A DNA stretch of 64,000 bases. Source: JAANXG01 sp963731035 (GTDB lineage: Bacteria > Pseudomonadota > Gammaproteobacteria > Arenicellales > JAANXG01). Every line of letters begins with the position of its first letter. Positions within the stretch are counted from its first letter, which is position 1. The DNA lies in NCBI GenBank assembly GCA_963731035.1, contig CAVSUY010000022.1, positions 310,001-374,000 of the forward strand, given 5' to 3'. A program made the position numbers and the translations under genes. A model generated the notes under the pieces. It was not told the DNA's origin and did not search any database. It saw only the letters and a program-made list of their open reading frames with translations. This document shows positions 52,724-61,616 of this stretch, piece after piece.

Positions 52724-53764
52724 TCATTCGTGGGCGAACACATCCCCCAGCACATCCATCTCCTCGAGGGCCCGTCCGCAGCCCCGGGCGACACAGGTCA
52801 ACGGATCGTCGGCGATCACCACCGGCAACCCGGTGTCCTCCATCAGGCGCCGATCCATGTCACGCATCAATGCCCCGCCGCCGGCCACCACCATGCCCTT
52901 GTCCCCGATATCCGCGCTCAACTCCGGCGGCGTCTCTTCCAGGGCCTGCTTGATCGCCTGGACGATGCTCTCCAGGGAGTCGCTGATGGCGTTGTAGATC
53001 TCCGTGCTGTTGATGGACATGGAGCGGGACATCCCTTCGGCGATGTCCCGGCCCTTGATCTCGATTTCCCGATTCTCCGATTTCGCCCAGGCGGAGGCAA
53101 TGGAAGTCTTGATGCGCTCCGCGGTCGCATCGCCCACCAGGATGCCGTGGTGACGGCGGACGTAGTTGATGATCGCTTCGTCGAACTTGTCGCCCGCAAT
53201 GCGCAGCGTGGTGCTGTATACCATGCCGCCCAGGGACAGGATCCCGACCTCGGTGGTGCCGCCGCCGATATCCACCACCATGGAGCCGGTCGGTTCGGCC
53301 ACCGGCAGGTTGGCCCCGATGGCCACCGCCATGGGCTCCTCTATGAGGTACACCTCCCGGGCTCCGGCGCCGAGGGCAGACTCGCGGATCGCCCGGCGCT
53401 CCACCTGGGTGGAGCCGCAGGGCACGCAGATGATGATCCGGGGGCTGGGGCGCAGGAAGGTATTCTCCTGCACCTTGCGTATGAAGTACTTCAACATGAC
53501 CTCGGTCACGTTGAAATCGGCGATCACGCCGTCCTTCAGCGGCCGGATGGCCTGGATCGAGCCCGGGGTCCGGCCCAGCATCCGCTTGGCGTCGTGGCCC
53601 ACCGCCAGAACCTGCTTGTTGCCGCCCCCGGGGGCGAATTTGATCGCCACGACCGAGGGCTCGTTGAGGATAATGCCCTTTCCCCGGACGTAGATCAGCG
53701 TATTGGCCGTCCCAAGATCGATGGCTAGATCATTGGAAAACAGGCCCAGAAGTCGTTTCAGCAT
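52724..53764 (-). CDS. mreB: Actin-like rod shape-determining protein MreB
   Basis: A 346-aa actin homologue that forms membrane-associated filaments directing cell elongation. It has the N-terminal amphipathic start MLKRLLGLFSNDLAIDLGTANTLIY, phosphate-1 motif, PGSIQAIRPLKDGVIADF, the connecting motif VVDIGGGTTEVGILSLGG and GDKGMVVAGGGALMRDMDR. It is the first gene of the mre-mrd-mlt-rlp-dac cluster and is divergent from gatC. Confidence 0.97.
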   Translation of the reverse strand: MLKRLLGLFSNDLAIDLGTANTLIYVRGKGIILNEPSVVAIKFAPGGGNKQVLAVGHDAKRMLGRTPGSIQAIRPLKDGVIADFNVTEVMLKYFIRKVQENTFLRPSPRIIICVPCGSTQVERRAIRESALGAGAREVYLIEEPMAVAIGANLPVAEPTGSMVVDIGGGTTEVGILSLGGMVYSTTLRIAGDKFDEAIINYVRRHHGILVGDATAERIKTSIASAWAKSENREIEIKGRDIAEGMSRSMSINSTEIYNAISDSLESIVQAIKQALEETPPELSADIGDKGMVVAGGGALMRDMDRRLMEDTGLPVVIADDPLTCVARGCGRALEEMDVLGDVFAHE

Positions 53765-53797
53765 GCGCTAGATGGGAATGAATAAAAAAGACGCGCT

Positions 53798-53826
53798 ACT
53801 CTATCAACGGGTGGGTGCGTGTTCAA
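53798..53826 (-). promoter_or_regulatory. Candidate promoter for the mreB operon
   Basis: On the minus strand TTGAAC (53826-53821) and TAGAGT (53803-53798) are separated by 17 bp, 34 bp upstream of the mreB start. The -35 is close to consensus, the -10 moderate. The 108-bp gap also has to contain the gatC promoter in the other direction. Confidence 0.4.
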
Positions 53827-53902
53827 CCAGATTAATAAGTATGGTAACTTGCCCTGACTAAACCCTGCAGTTTTGTTGGCAAGTTATGGCTCCGGACAAC
53901 TT

Positions 53903-54190
53903 ATGGCTCTCGACCCAGGCACCGTGAACTCCATCGCCGCCCTGGCGCGCATCGGCATCGAGCCCGACGAAGTCGAGGGGTATGCCCGCGAACTGTCCAA
54001 GATCCTGGAGTTCGTGGAGCAGATGAACCAGGTGGAGACGGGGGATGTCGAGCCCCTCACCCACCCCCAGGACCGGATTCTCAGGATGCGCGAGGACCGG
54101 GTGACCGAGACGGACCAACGCGACGAGTTTCAGCGTATCGCGCCCGCGGTGGAGGACGGCCTGTACCTCGTGCCACGGGTCATCGAATAG
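53903..54190 (+). CDS. gatC: Asp-tRNA(Asn)/Glu-tRNA(Gln) amidotransferase subunit C
   Basis: A 95-aa small subunit that holds GatA and GatB together. VNSIAALARIGIEPDEVEGYARELSKILEFVEQMNQVETGDVEPLTHP is the full family pattern. The ATG at 53903 gives the usual N-terminus (MALDPGTV). It is the first gene of gatCAB, 26 bp before gatA. Confidence 0.95.
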   Translation: MALDPGTVNSIAALARIGIEPDEVEGYARELSKILEFVEQMNQVETGDVEPLTHPQDRILRMREDRVTETDQRDEFQRIAPAVEDGLYLVPRVIE

Positions 54191-54216
54191 TCATCGACTA
54201 GGCGGTACCGTACGTC

Positions 54217-55677
54217 GTGGCCATCCAAGAGCTGACCTCCCTTGCCGGGAGATTGAGCAGCGGAGAGCTTTCCAGTGTCGAGCTCACGCAGTTCTATCTG
54301 GACCGCATCTCCCGTGCCGGCGATCTGAATACCTTCATTACCGTCGACCAGGAGTACAGCCTGGCGCAGGCAAGGGAATCGGATGAGCGCCGCGCGAAAG
54401 GCGAAGTGCTGTCGCCCCTGGACGGCATTCCCATCGCCCACAAAGACATCTTCTGCACCAAGGGCATGCTCACGAGTTGCGGCTCGCGCATCCTGGAGAA
54501 CTTCATCTCGCCCTACGACGCGGCAGTGATCGAGCGATTCAACAACTCCGGCGCCGTCATACTCGGCAAGACCAACATGGACGAGTTCGCGATGGGTTCT
54601 TCGGGAGAGACTTCTTACCATGGCGTGGTGCGCAACCCGTGGGACAAGGAACGGGTGCCGGGCGGCAGCTCCGCAGGCTCCGCCGCGGCACTGGCCGCGG
54701 GTCTGTGTCCCGCGGCCACCGGCACCGATACCGGCGGTTCCATCCGCCAGCCCGCGGCGTTCTGCGGCGTAACGGGCTTCAAACCCAGCTATGGGCGCGT
54801 CTCTCGCTACGGCATGATCGCCTTCGCCTCGTCGCTGGACCAGGGAGGTCCCTTCACCCGCTCGGTCCGGGACGCCGCCTTGATGATGAACGTCATGGCG
54901 GGCTTCGATTCCCGCGACTCCACCAGCGTGCCGCAGGAAACCGTGGATTTCACCGCCGCCCTGGACACCGACGTCAAGGGTCTGCGGATCGGGGTGCCCA
55001 AGGAGTTCTTCGGTGCCGGACTGGATGCATCCATCGACAAGGCCGTGCGCGACGCCATCGCGATCTACGAGGACATGGGCGCCGAGATACGGGAGGTCTC
55101 CCTGCCCAACAGCGAGCTGTGCGTCCCCTGCTACTACGTGATCGCGCCGTCGGAGGCTTCGTCCAACCTGTCGCGCTTCGACGGCGTGCGCTTCGGCCAC
55201 CGCGCGGCGGCGTACGGCGACCTCACGGACATGTACATGAGAACCCGGGCCGAGGGCTTTGGAGCGGAAGTGAAGCGCCGGATCATGATCGGGACGTTCG
55301 CCTTGTCCGCCGGCTACTACGACGCCTATTACAACAAGGCGCTCAAGCTGCGGCGCTTGATCACCGAGGACTTCGACAAGGCGTTCGCCGAGTGCGACGT
55401 CCTCATGGGCCCCACCACGCCCACCACCGCTTTCCGCATCGGCGACAAGACGGACGACCCGATCGCTATGTATCTGAACGACATTTTCACCATCTCGGTG
55501 AACCTGGCCGGCCTGCCCGGAATATCGATACCCGCCGGATTCGACCCCTCCGGCCTGCCCATCGGCCTCCAGGTCATCGGCCGGTACTTCGACGATCCCC
55601 GGGTGCTGGGCGCGGCCCATCGGTTCCAGGAGGCGAGCGACTGGCACCTGCGGGAGCCCATGGGGTACGAGGCATGA
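54217..55677 (+). CDS. gatA: Asp-tRNA(Asn)/Glu-tRNA(Gln) amidotransferase subunit A
   Basis: A 486-aa amidase-signature protein that releases ammonia from glutamine for GatB. The Ser-cisSer-Lys triad is visible: Lys76 in IAHKDIFC, Ser151 in PGGSSAGSAAA and Ser175 in TDTGGSIRQPA. The start is a GTG at 54217. It overlaps gatB by four bases (ATGA). Confidence 0.96.
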   Translation: MAIQELTSLAGRLSSGELSSVELTQFYLDRISRAGDLNTFITVDQEYSLAQARESDERRAKGEVLSPLDGIPIAHKDIFCTKGMLTSCGSRILENFISPYDAAVIERFNNSGAVILGKTNMDEFAMGSSGETSYHGVVRNPWDKERVPGGSSAGSAAALAAGLCPAATGTDTGGSIRQPAAFCGVTGFKPSYGRVSRYGMIAFASSLDQGGPFTRSVRDAALMMNVMAGFDSRDSTSVPQETVDFTAALDTDVKGLRIGVPKEFFGAGLDASIDKAVRDAIAIYEDMGAEIREVSLPNSELCVPCYYVIAPSEASSNLSRFDGVRFGHRAAAYGDLTDMYMRTRAEGFGAEVKRRIMIGTFALSAGYYDAYYNKALKLRRLITEDFDKAFAECDVLMGPTTPTTAFRIGDKTDDPIAMYLNDIFTISVNLAGLPGISIPAGFDPSGLPIGLQVIGRYFDDPRVLGAAHRFQEASDWHLREPMGYEA

Positions 55678-57107
55678 AGTGGGAGCCGGTCATCGGCCTG
55701 GAGGTGCACGTCCAGCTCCTGACCCGCAGCAAGATCTTCTCCGGCGCCTCCACGGCGTTCGGCTCGGCGCCCAACACCCAAGCCTGCGCCGTGGATCTGG
55801 GGCTGCCGGGTGTGCTGCCGGTGATGAACGAGAACGCCGCCCGCATGGCGGTGAAGCTGGGGCTGGCAATCGACGGGCAGATCAACCGGCGCTCGGTTTT
55901 CGCCCGCAAGAATTACTTCTACCCCGACCTGCCGAAGGGCTACCAGATCAGCCAGTACGAGCTGCCGATCGTAGGGCCCGGGCATCTGAACATTGAGCTG
56001 GACGGCACGCGGAAGCGCATCGGCATCACCCGCGCCCACCTGGAAGAGGATGCCGGCAAGTCCCTGCACGAGGACTTCCACGGCATGACCGGCATAGACC
56101 TCAACCGCGCCGGCACGCCGCTGATCGAGATCGTCTCCGATCCGGATATGCGTTCGGCCGCGGAGGCCGTGGCCTACCTGCGCAAGCTTCACACCCTGGT
56201 TCGTTACCTGGAGATCTGCGATGGCAACATGCAGGAAGGCTCGTTTCGCTGCGACGCCAACGTCTCGTTGCGGCCCGCCGGCGAACAGAAGCTCGGAACA
56301 CGCGCGGAATTGAAGAACATCAACTCGTTCCGCTTCGTCGAGCGCGCCATCGAGCACGAGATCGAGCGCCAGACGGAGATCCTGGAAGACGGCGGCGAGA
56401 TCGTGCAGGAAACCCGGCTCTACGACCCGGACAGTGACGAGACCCGCACCATGCGCACCAAGGAAGAAGCCCACGACTACCGTTACTTCCCGGACCCTGA
56501 TCTGCCGCCCATGGTGATCGAAAACGACTTCATCGAGGAACTGCGCGCCACCTTGCCGGAGCTGCCGGACGCCAAGGAGCGGCGGTTCCGCGAGGAGTAC
56601 GAGCTGGGCGACGAGCATGCGCGCCTGCTCACCCAATCCCGCGCAGCCGCGGACTACTTCGAGGCTGCGGCCAAAACCTCGGTGGGCGCGCCCAGGACGG
56701 CGGCCAACTGGATTGTCGGCGACCTGTCCGGCCTGCTGAACGAGAGCAACATGGATATCGCGGACTCTCCAGTGACCCCCACCATGCTGGCGGGGCTGAT
56801 CAACCGCATCGAGGACAACACAATCTCCGGCAAGATCGCCAAGGAAGTCTTCCGCGCCATGTGGGACGGCGAAGGCGATGCCGATGCGGTTATCGAGGCC
56901 CGCGGCTTGAAGCAGATTACCGACAGCGGCGAGATCGAGGGCATCGTCGACGAAGTGCTCGCCCGCTCCCGGGCCCAAGTCGAGCAATACAAGAGCGGCC
57001 AGGAGAAAGTGTTCGGCTACTTCGTGGGCCAGGTCATGAAGGCCACCGGCGGCAAGGCCAACCCCAAACAGGTCAACGATATCCTGAAGAGGAAGCTGAA
57101 GGGCTGA
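55674..57107 (+). CDS. gatB: Asp-tRNA(Asn)/Glu-tRNA(Gln) amidotransferase subunit B
   Basis: A 477-aa subunit that activates and amidates misacylated Glu-tRNA(Gln) or Asp-tRNA(Asn). WEPVIGLEVHVQL at the start, KNYFYPDLPKGYQISQ, the EDAGKSLH region and the C-terminal YqeY-like helical domain (about 330-477: KVFGYFVGQVMKATGGKANP) are all present. The ATG at 55674 is the start; the same frame upstream runs through gatA and is not coding. Confidence 0.96.
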   Translation: MKWEPVIGLEVHVQLLTRSKIFSGASTAFGSAPNTQACAVDLGLPGVLPVMNENAARMAVKLGLAIDGQINRRSVFARKNYFYPDLPKGYQISQYELPIVGPGHLNIELDGTRKRIGITRAHLEEDAGKSLHEDFHGMTGIDLNRAGTPLIEIVSDPDMRSAAEAVAYLRKLHTLVRYLEICDGNMQEGSFRCDANVSLRPAGEQKLGTRAELKNINSFRFVERAIEHEIERQTEILEDGGEIVQETRLYDPDSDETRTMRTKEEAHDYRYFPDPDLPPMVIENDFIEELRATLPELPDAKERRFREEYELGDEHARLLTQSRAAADYFEAAAKTSVGAPRTAANWIVGDLSGLLNESNMDIADSPVTPTMLAGLINRIEDNTISGKIAKEVFRAMWDGEGDADAVIEARGLKQITDSGEIEGIVDEVLARSRAQVEQYKSGQEKVFGYFVGQVMKATGGKANPKQVNDILKRKLKG

Positions 57108-57328
57108 AACCGGACGCCTCGTCAGTCCCCCGTCGATTGGAGGCAGACATACGCCACGGATGGTCGCAGATGTAGAGAGGCATCACCTTTGGCTCCTGCC
57201 TACACCGATACTGACTGCATCGCATCACTCCCTCTCCCTCCGGGACGACCCCAAGGATGGGGGAGGTAGGGCGAAGCCCGGAGCCCGAGCCGAGAGGGTC
57301 GGGGTGAGGGGATCGACCACCGGATCAA
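57108..57328. other. Intergenic region with degenerate GGGAGAGGG-type repeat
   Basis: 221 bp without a gene. The part at about 57230-57310 contains CCCTCTCCCTCCGGGACG and GAGAGGGTCGGGGTGAGGG, a degraded relative of the CCCTCACCC..CCCTCTCCCGC hairpin repeat at 37208-37243. Confidence 0.5.
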
Positions 57329-58546
57329 ATGACAGCTACGCCCGCCTCTCCACCGAGAACGTTCACGCTGATGCTTCTCACGGGGCTCTCGGTTCTGTCG
57401 CTCAACATGTTTCTGCCATCACTGGCGAACATTGCGGACGAGCTTCGCACCGACTATTCGCTCGTGAGCCTGTCCGTTGCGGGTTATCTGGGAGCCACAG
57501 CCGCAATGCAGTTGATCCTGGGGCCGCTGTCGGACCGCCACGGCAGGCGGCCGGTTCTTCTGGCGAGCCTGGCGATCTTCGTTGCCGCATCGCTGGGTTG
57601 CATGCTGGCCACCGATATCCGCACCTTTCTACTCTTCCGGGTGTTGCAGGGTGTCATTATCTCGGGCTGGGCGCTGTCACTCGCGGTGATCCGGGACACC
57701 AGGCCCGAACAGGATGCGGCGAGCCTGATCGGCTATGTGTCCATGGCGATGGCGGTCGCGCCGATGCTGGGTCCCGTCTTAGGCGGCGTGCTGGACGAGT
57801 TGTTCGGCTGGCGATCGAGCTTTCTGGTCTACGCCGCCCTGGGCGCGGCGTTGCTTGTCGTGTGCTGGATCGATCTGGGTGAAACCAACAGGACGCCTTC
57901 CGAGACCTTCGCGAAGCAGTTCCAGGTCTATCCTGAGCTGTTACGGTCGTCGCGATTCTGGGGCTATGCGCTGTGCATGATGTTTTCGACGGGGACGTTC
58001 TATGCGTTCCTGGCCGGCGCACCGCTGGTGGCGGAATCGATGCTTGCGCTGTCACCCGCGAAACTGGGGTTCTGCATGGGCACCATTACCGCAGGATTTG
58101 TGCTCGGCAGCTTCCTCTCCGGCCGGTACGCCAGCCGGTACGCACTGACGACGATGATGATCTCGGGGCGGCTCGTCGCCTGCGCGGGACTCGTGGCAGG
58201 GCTGGTGTTATTTCTGGCAGGTATCATCAATACGGCGTCGCTCTTTGGCGCGACCGTGTTCGCCGGTCTGGGCAACGGACTGACCATGCCGAGCTCGAAC
58301 GTCGGTGCCTTATCCGTGCAGCCGCGCCTGGTGGGCAGCGCCTCGGGCCTGGCGGGGGCGCTGACGGTCGGAGGTGGAGCCCTTTTGGCCTCGATCACGG
58401 GCGCGGTCCTGACCGAGGAAAAAGGCGGCTATCAGCTCCTGGGCATGATGCTGCTTTGCTCCCTGGCAGGATTGGCTGCCGCCCTTCACGTGCGCCGGAT
58501 CGACAGGCGCGAGGCACGAGAGTGTCCGGCGCTGCCTGCCGCTTGA
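57329..58546 (+). CDS. MFS multidrug efflux transporter, Bcr/CflA type
   Basis: A 405-aa 12-helix major facilitator of the drug:H+ antiporter-1 family. LGPLSDRHGRRPVLL (about residue 63-77) is the loop 2-3 signature motif A, and SLAVIRDTRPEQDAASLIGYV with APMLGPVLGGVLDELFGWRSSFLVYA is the motif C region typical of Bcr/CflA. Such pumps export bicyclomycin, chloramphenicol or related compounds; the substrate here is unknown. It is a single-gene unit ahead of tRNA-Arg. Confidence 0.9.
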   Translation: MTATPASPPRTFTLMLLTGLSVLSLNMFLPSLANIADELRTDYSLVSLSVAGYLGATAAMQLILGPLSDRHGRRPVLLASLAIFVAASLGCMLATDIRTFLLFRVLQGVIISGWALSLAVIRDTRPEQDAASLIGYVSMAMAVAPMLGPVLGGVLDELFGWRSSFLVYAALGAALLVVCWIDLGETNRTPSETFAKQFQVYPELLRSSRFWGYALCMMFSTGTFYAFLAGAPLVAESMLALSPAKLGFCMGTITAGFVLGSFLSGRYASRYALTTMMISGRLVACAGLVAGLVLFLAGIINTASLFGATVFAGLGNGLTMPSSNVGALSVQPRLVGSASGLAGALTVGGGALLASITGAVLTEEKGGYQLLGMMLLCSLAGLAAALHVRRIDRREARECPALPAA

Positions 58547-58623
58547 CGGTACAGCGCGCGGGGCCAGGGCCGGCGACAGCGACAAACCGCAATGGTGAAA
58601 GTGGTGAGGGGCAACAAGCAGCT

Positions 58624-58642
58624 GTCGGGATAGAATCCCGAC
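58624..58642. repeat. Short dispersed hairpin GTCGGGA/TCCCGAC
   Basis: GTCGGGA (58624-58630) pairs with TCCCGAC (58636-58642) across TAGAA. Related hairpins occur inside both composite elements (1012-1029 and about 36746-36761). It lies 38 bp before tRNA-Arg. Confidence 0.6.
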
Positions 58643-58679
58643 CTGCATTGCTTCTCTGATAGAATCTCCAACGCACCAC

Positions 58680-58756
58680 GCGCCTGTAGCTCAGCTGGAT
58701 AGAGTACCTGGCTTCGAACCAGGTGGTCGGGGGTTCGAGTCCCTCCAGGCGCGCCA
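58680..58756 (+). tRNA. tRNA-Arg (anticodon TCG)
   Basis: The 77-nt cloverleaf is complete: acceptor GCGCCTG with CAGGCGC, D-arm GCTC..GAGT, anticodon stem CCTGG/CCAGG with loop CTTCGAA (anticodon TCG, reading CGA), T-arm GGGGG-TTCGAGT-CCCTC (with one mismatch), discriminator G and encoded CCA. No integrase or repeated 3' end is seen downstream, so it shows no sign of use as an attachment site. Confidence 0.96.
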
Positions 58757-59035
58757 GGTTCCTCGCGTGTTTCGGCCTGCATTTAGCGACTCGAGCTCTG
58801 ATTGCCCAGACCCAGGTGGGGCGTGCCACTCTGTCGATTGTAGGAGACCCTCGCTTCGCTGTCCTGGGTGGTCGAGACTGTTGCCGCATCCAAGGATCGC
58901 GATCCGAGGATGAACCCACTCTTCAGCGTTGTCCTGTGGGGGCCCCGGTAGGGGTCTCCGTACAGGACTGACAACGAAAGTCGATCTCAGTGAAAAATAG
59001 ATCTGTCCCCTTTTGTTGGCCGCGCCAACCCGGCG
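58757..59035. other. Intergenic region with REP-type signature
   Basis: 279 bp without a gene. At 58992-59014 the sequence AAAAATAGATCTGTCCCCTT resembles the ends found near REP-associated tyrosine transposases; only one end is present here. It may be a remnant related in kind, but not in sequence, to the element at 29543-29700. Confidence 0.4.
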
Positions 59036-59437
59036 TCAGCTGACTTTCGCAAAGGTCGTGGGTACGGATATCGATGAGCCGTTGCCGCTGGTAGTGAACT
59101 TTCCGGACATCTGCGACGGGGACACCAAGGTCTCATGCAAAGTGTAAGTCACCGCACTGCCATTCAACGAGCCGGTCAGATCTACATCGTTGCCGTCTTT
59201 CGTACCGGCCAACGAGGTGCCGGCACTACTCCCGGGGAACGTGATCGACCCGCTTACGGCCTTGCCCGACTGGACGAGCGTCAAGACGGCATTGCCGAGT
59301 TGGCCGCCTATCTCCTGCCAGGTGCCCGAGACGTCTTTCAGGAACACCGTACCGCCGCTGCTGCTGCCGCCGCCACAGCCGCTGATCAGGCTCGCCGCGC
59401 CAACGGCTACACCCAGGGTAAAGGTTCTTCTTTTCAT
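59036..59437 (-). CDS. Small lipoprotein with GGGSS linker (family 1 of 2 paralogues)
   Basis: A 133-aa predicted lipoprotein: MKRRTFTLGVAVGAASLISGC is the signal with lipobox SGC, followed by GGGSSSGG. The rest is beta-rich, with the pattern SGTWQEIGG, LTLVQSGKAVSGSITFPG, LAGTKDGNDVDLTGSL, MSGKFTTS. The same pattern recurs in the lipoprotein at 62903-63349. The frame extends upstream to 59515 but ATG 59437 gives the proper signal peptide. Function unknown. Confidence 0.78.
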   Translation of the reverse strand: MKRRTFTLGVAVGAASLISGCGGGSSSGGTVFLKDVSGTWQEIGGQLGNAVLTLVQSGKAVSGSITFPGSSAGTSLAGTKDGNDVDLTGSLNGSAVTYTLHETLVSPSQMSGKFTTSGNGSSISVPTTFAKVS

Positions 59438-59807
59438 GTTGCTACCATTGTTCGTTGTCTGATTCAACGAGCATCCGCGCTTCGGTGGGCTGCGGAAGCC
59501 CGCTGGAAAACACAAGCCGTGACGGCACCCAGCATCAGAATCACAGGCAACTGAACGATCTTCCTGAGGCGCAGCCTTCCGGCTATTGTTCCGCGTGACC
59601 GAATCAAGAAAGAATACCCCCAGATGCCGGCACGAAGTAGGCGGCTGGACGCATGTTTTATGTAATGCGGTATTTAGAAAAACCGAACGGTACCCGTGCC
59701 AATCATCACTCGGCGGAAAGACCTGGTGAAACCGCCGCGCCAGGTGAAGGAAAGACAGGCCCCGCGCTGGGCGGAGCCTGTCGTGGCGATTCCTCCACGG
59801 GTCCGGG
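59438..59807. other. Intergenic region between two lipoprotein genes
   Basis: 370 bp. Apart from the terminator at 59754-59782 I see nothing with coding character; the promoter of the downstream lipoprotein gene must be here. Confidence 0.4.
59754..59782 (-). terminator. Terminator-like hairpin after the glycine-rich lipoprotein gene
   Basis: On the minus strand GACAGGCTCCGC pairs with GCGGGGCCTGTC (one bulge) and is followed by TTTCCTT, 26 bp beyond the stop codon. The T tract is weak. Confidence 0.6.
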
Positions 59808-60575
59808 TCAATCGCTGTACGTCAGGATAACCGCTCCATCCTGTCCCTCCTGGCCGGAGCCACCGATGGTGATAGCCCCCGCATGACCGTAGCTCGTGTC
59901 GTTTCGCACGGAGGGTGCTGCCGGGCCGCCTGTGCCGCCTTTGCCCTCTCCCGCGCAGAGCAGGCCGCAATCGGCGCCATCGCCGCCGTCGCCGCCGGGG
60001 GCATTCGCGAGTCTTGGGCCACCTTGTATTCGAACCGAGGAAGCGCCCCCTCCCCCTCCGCCGCCGCCTCCTCCGTGCGGCAACAGCACGAGGACGCCCT
60101 TCTTCCCGGCCGTGCCGGACGATCCGCCTGGGTCGCCACTACCGCCCCGTCCACCGAAGCCGCGGTCGAGGCCGTCCGCGGCGCCACCGCCTTGACCGCC
60201 TTTCCCAACGGTCACCACGAGTACCACCCCGGGGTTGACGTCCACCGTACCGACCTCATCTGCGCGGCCAGGACTCCCGCCTTGCGCACTGTCATCAGTG
60301 TTGGCCACGATACTGCCGCCAGAGCCACCGCCAGCGCCGACGGCTTTGATGGACACCTTCGTGCAGCCGGCCGGCACAACGGATGAGCCGCTCTTTATAA
60401 ACGTCTTTGGCGAGACGCTACACTTTGCCGCGATGGGGTTCGGGTCGGGATTTGGATCAGGGTTCGGGTTAGGGCCGGCGCCCTGGCCGCCGCCGGTGTC
60501 GCTGCTGCCGCCGCCGCAGGCGGAGAGGACGAGCAGTAGCGGGTAGACGGGTATCGCACGATTGAGTTTTCTCAT
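59808..60575 (-). CDS. Glycine-rich lipoprotein with Pro-Asn/Asp repeat
   Basis: A 255-aa predicted lipoprotein. The signal ends LVLSAC, followed by GGGSSDTGG and a proline repeat PNPNPDPNPDPNP. A short ordered part (KCSVSPKTFIKSGSSVVPAGCTKVSIKAVGAGGG) precedes a long Gly-rich region (about 110-235) with runs of up to ten Gly. The C-terminus is GAITIGGSGQEGQDGAVILTYSD. This is the look of surface or extracellular glycine-rich proteins. The start ATG 60575 has AGGAGG upstream. Function unknown. Confidence 0.75.
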   Translation of the reverse strand: MRKLNRAIPVYPLLLVLSACGGGSSDTGGGQGAGPNPNPDPNPDPNPIAAKCSVSPKTFIKSGSSVVPAGCTKVSIKAVGAGGGSGGSIVANTDDSAQGGSPGRADEVGTVDVNPGVVLVVTVGKGGQGGGAADGLDRGFGGRGGSGDPGGSSGTAGKKGVLVLLPHGGGGGGGGGGASSVRIQGGPRLANAPGGDGGDGADCGLLCAGEGKGGTGGPAAPSVRNDTSYGHAGAITIGGSGQEGQDGAVILTYSD

Positions 60576-60654
60576 TTGTTGCGCCTCCTGGTGGGTGAAC
60601 AATGCAGACAGCGTGCTGCCTTCCGGAGACGCCCGTGGGAGCGCCGCCGCGTCG

Positions 60655-61449
60655 TTACGGCGGATGCTCCGCCTCGAAGAATTCTTCGCGAACGGCATTC
60701 GCTATCCCCGTGACGCACGCCTCCAGTATCAGCCGGCCCTTTTCTTCCGAAGCGTTTTGGGCCGAGGACAGGGTGCCCGGCGCCGGCGTCCATTCGCGCC
60801 TCGGGGGATGAATGTCGTAGGGCGGGAATTCGGGCGGCGGGTGCACCACCACCTTGCTCATGTCGACCAGGTCAGGGTAAAGCGCGAGCATGAGCGACGT
60901 CTCGAGAACCCCGCCGTGCTCGAGATCCCAGCCCTGGAACCCGTCCGGGTAGACAGCGGAGATGACGGCGTCGTCGGAGACGAAGTCCCAGTAGGACAAG
61001 GTCATCACGCGGAAGTCCGCGATGCCAGCGTGATTCAGCTCGCGCAGCGCGAGGTCTACTCCCTCGACGATGAACATCGAGTTCTCGTAGTGGCCGTTGA
61101 CGATGACCAGCTTGCGAGCCCCATGGCGCGCGAGCTCGCGAATGATGTCGCGCAAGGTCGCGCTCACCGTCGCCCCGTCGAGGCTCGTGGTTCCCACGAA
61201 GAAGTTGCCCCCTCCGGTTCTGGGCTGCGACTTGTACCCGTACTGGAGGGGGGGAAGCACCATGGCGCCGATACGGTTCGCGATGCGCTCGCACATCGCC
61301 GTGGGCAGCAGGACGTCGACATTCATGGACAAATGGTGCCCGTGCTGCTCCAACGAGCCGACGGGCAGCATCAGCACGGCGTTTCCATCGGCGACACGTT
61401 CTCCGTATTCCCGATGGGTCATTTCTCCAATAAATACCGAATCCTTCAT
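60655..61449 (-). CDS. crnA: Creatininase (creatinine amidohydrolase)
   Basis: A 264-aa metal-dependent amidohydrolase that opens creatinine to creatine. From ATG 61449 the residues Glu34 and His36 (GSLEQHG), Asp45 (MNVDVL), His120 (IVNGHYEN) and Glu122 fall exactly at the metal-ligand numbers known for Pseudomonas creatininase. The C-terminus RREWTPAPGTLSSAQNASEEKGRL is also typical. The next gene upstream in the operon is creatinase, so the two give a complete creatinine to sarcosine route. The stop lies 80 bp before the glycine-rich lipoprotein start. Confidence 0.9.
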   Translation of the reverse strand: MKDSVFIGEMTHREYGERVADGNAVLMLPVGSLEQHGHHLSMNVDVLLPTAMCERIANRIGAMVLPPLQYGYKSQPRTGGGNFFVGTTSLDGATVSATLRDIIRELARHGARKLVIVNGHYENSMFIVEGVDLALRELNHAGIADFRVMTLSYWDFVSDDAVISAVYPDGFQGWDLEHGGVLETSLMLALYPDLVDMSKVVVHPPPEFPPYDIHPPRREWTPAPGTLSSAQNASEEKGRLILEACVTGIANAVREEFFEAEHPP

Positions 61450-61616
61450 GACGCGCTTCCGGTGGTGAAAGAGCGGCATGATATGCGGCAGGGAACCCCA
61501 GTTCCACCCTCCCGGCGCCGACCGACGGAACGATCCGGCCCCGGCCCGATTCGCGGGCCGCGCGGAGCGCGCCGCGAATCACCGCTGCCGTCGCCGTCCG
61601 GCCGGCGCCGTTCGGG

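Noticed and set aside
58680..58756. tRNA-Arg as integration site of an island
   Set aside because: No integrase gene and no second copy of the tRNA 3' end was found downstream within the window.
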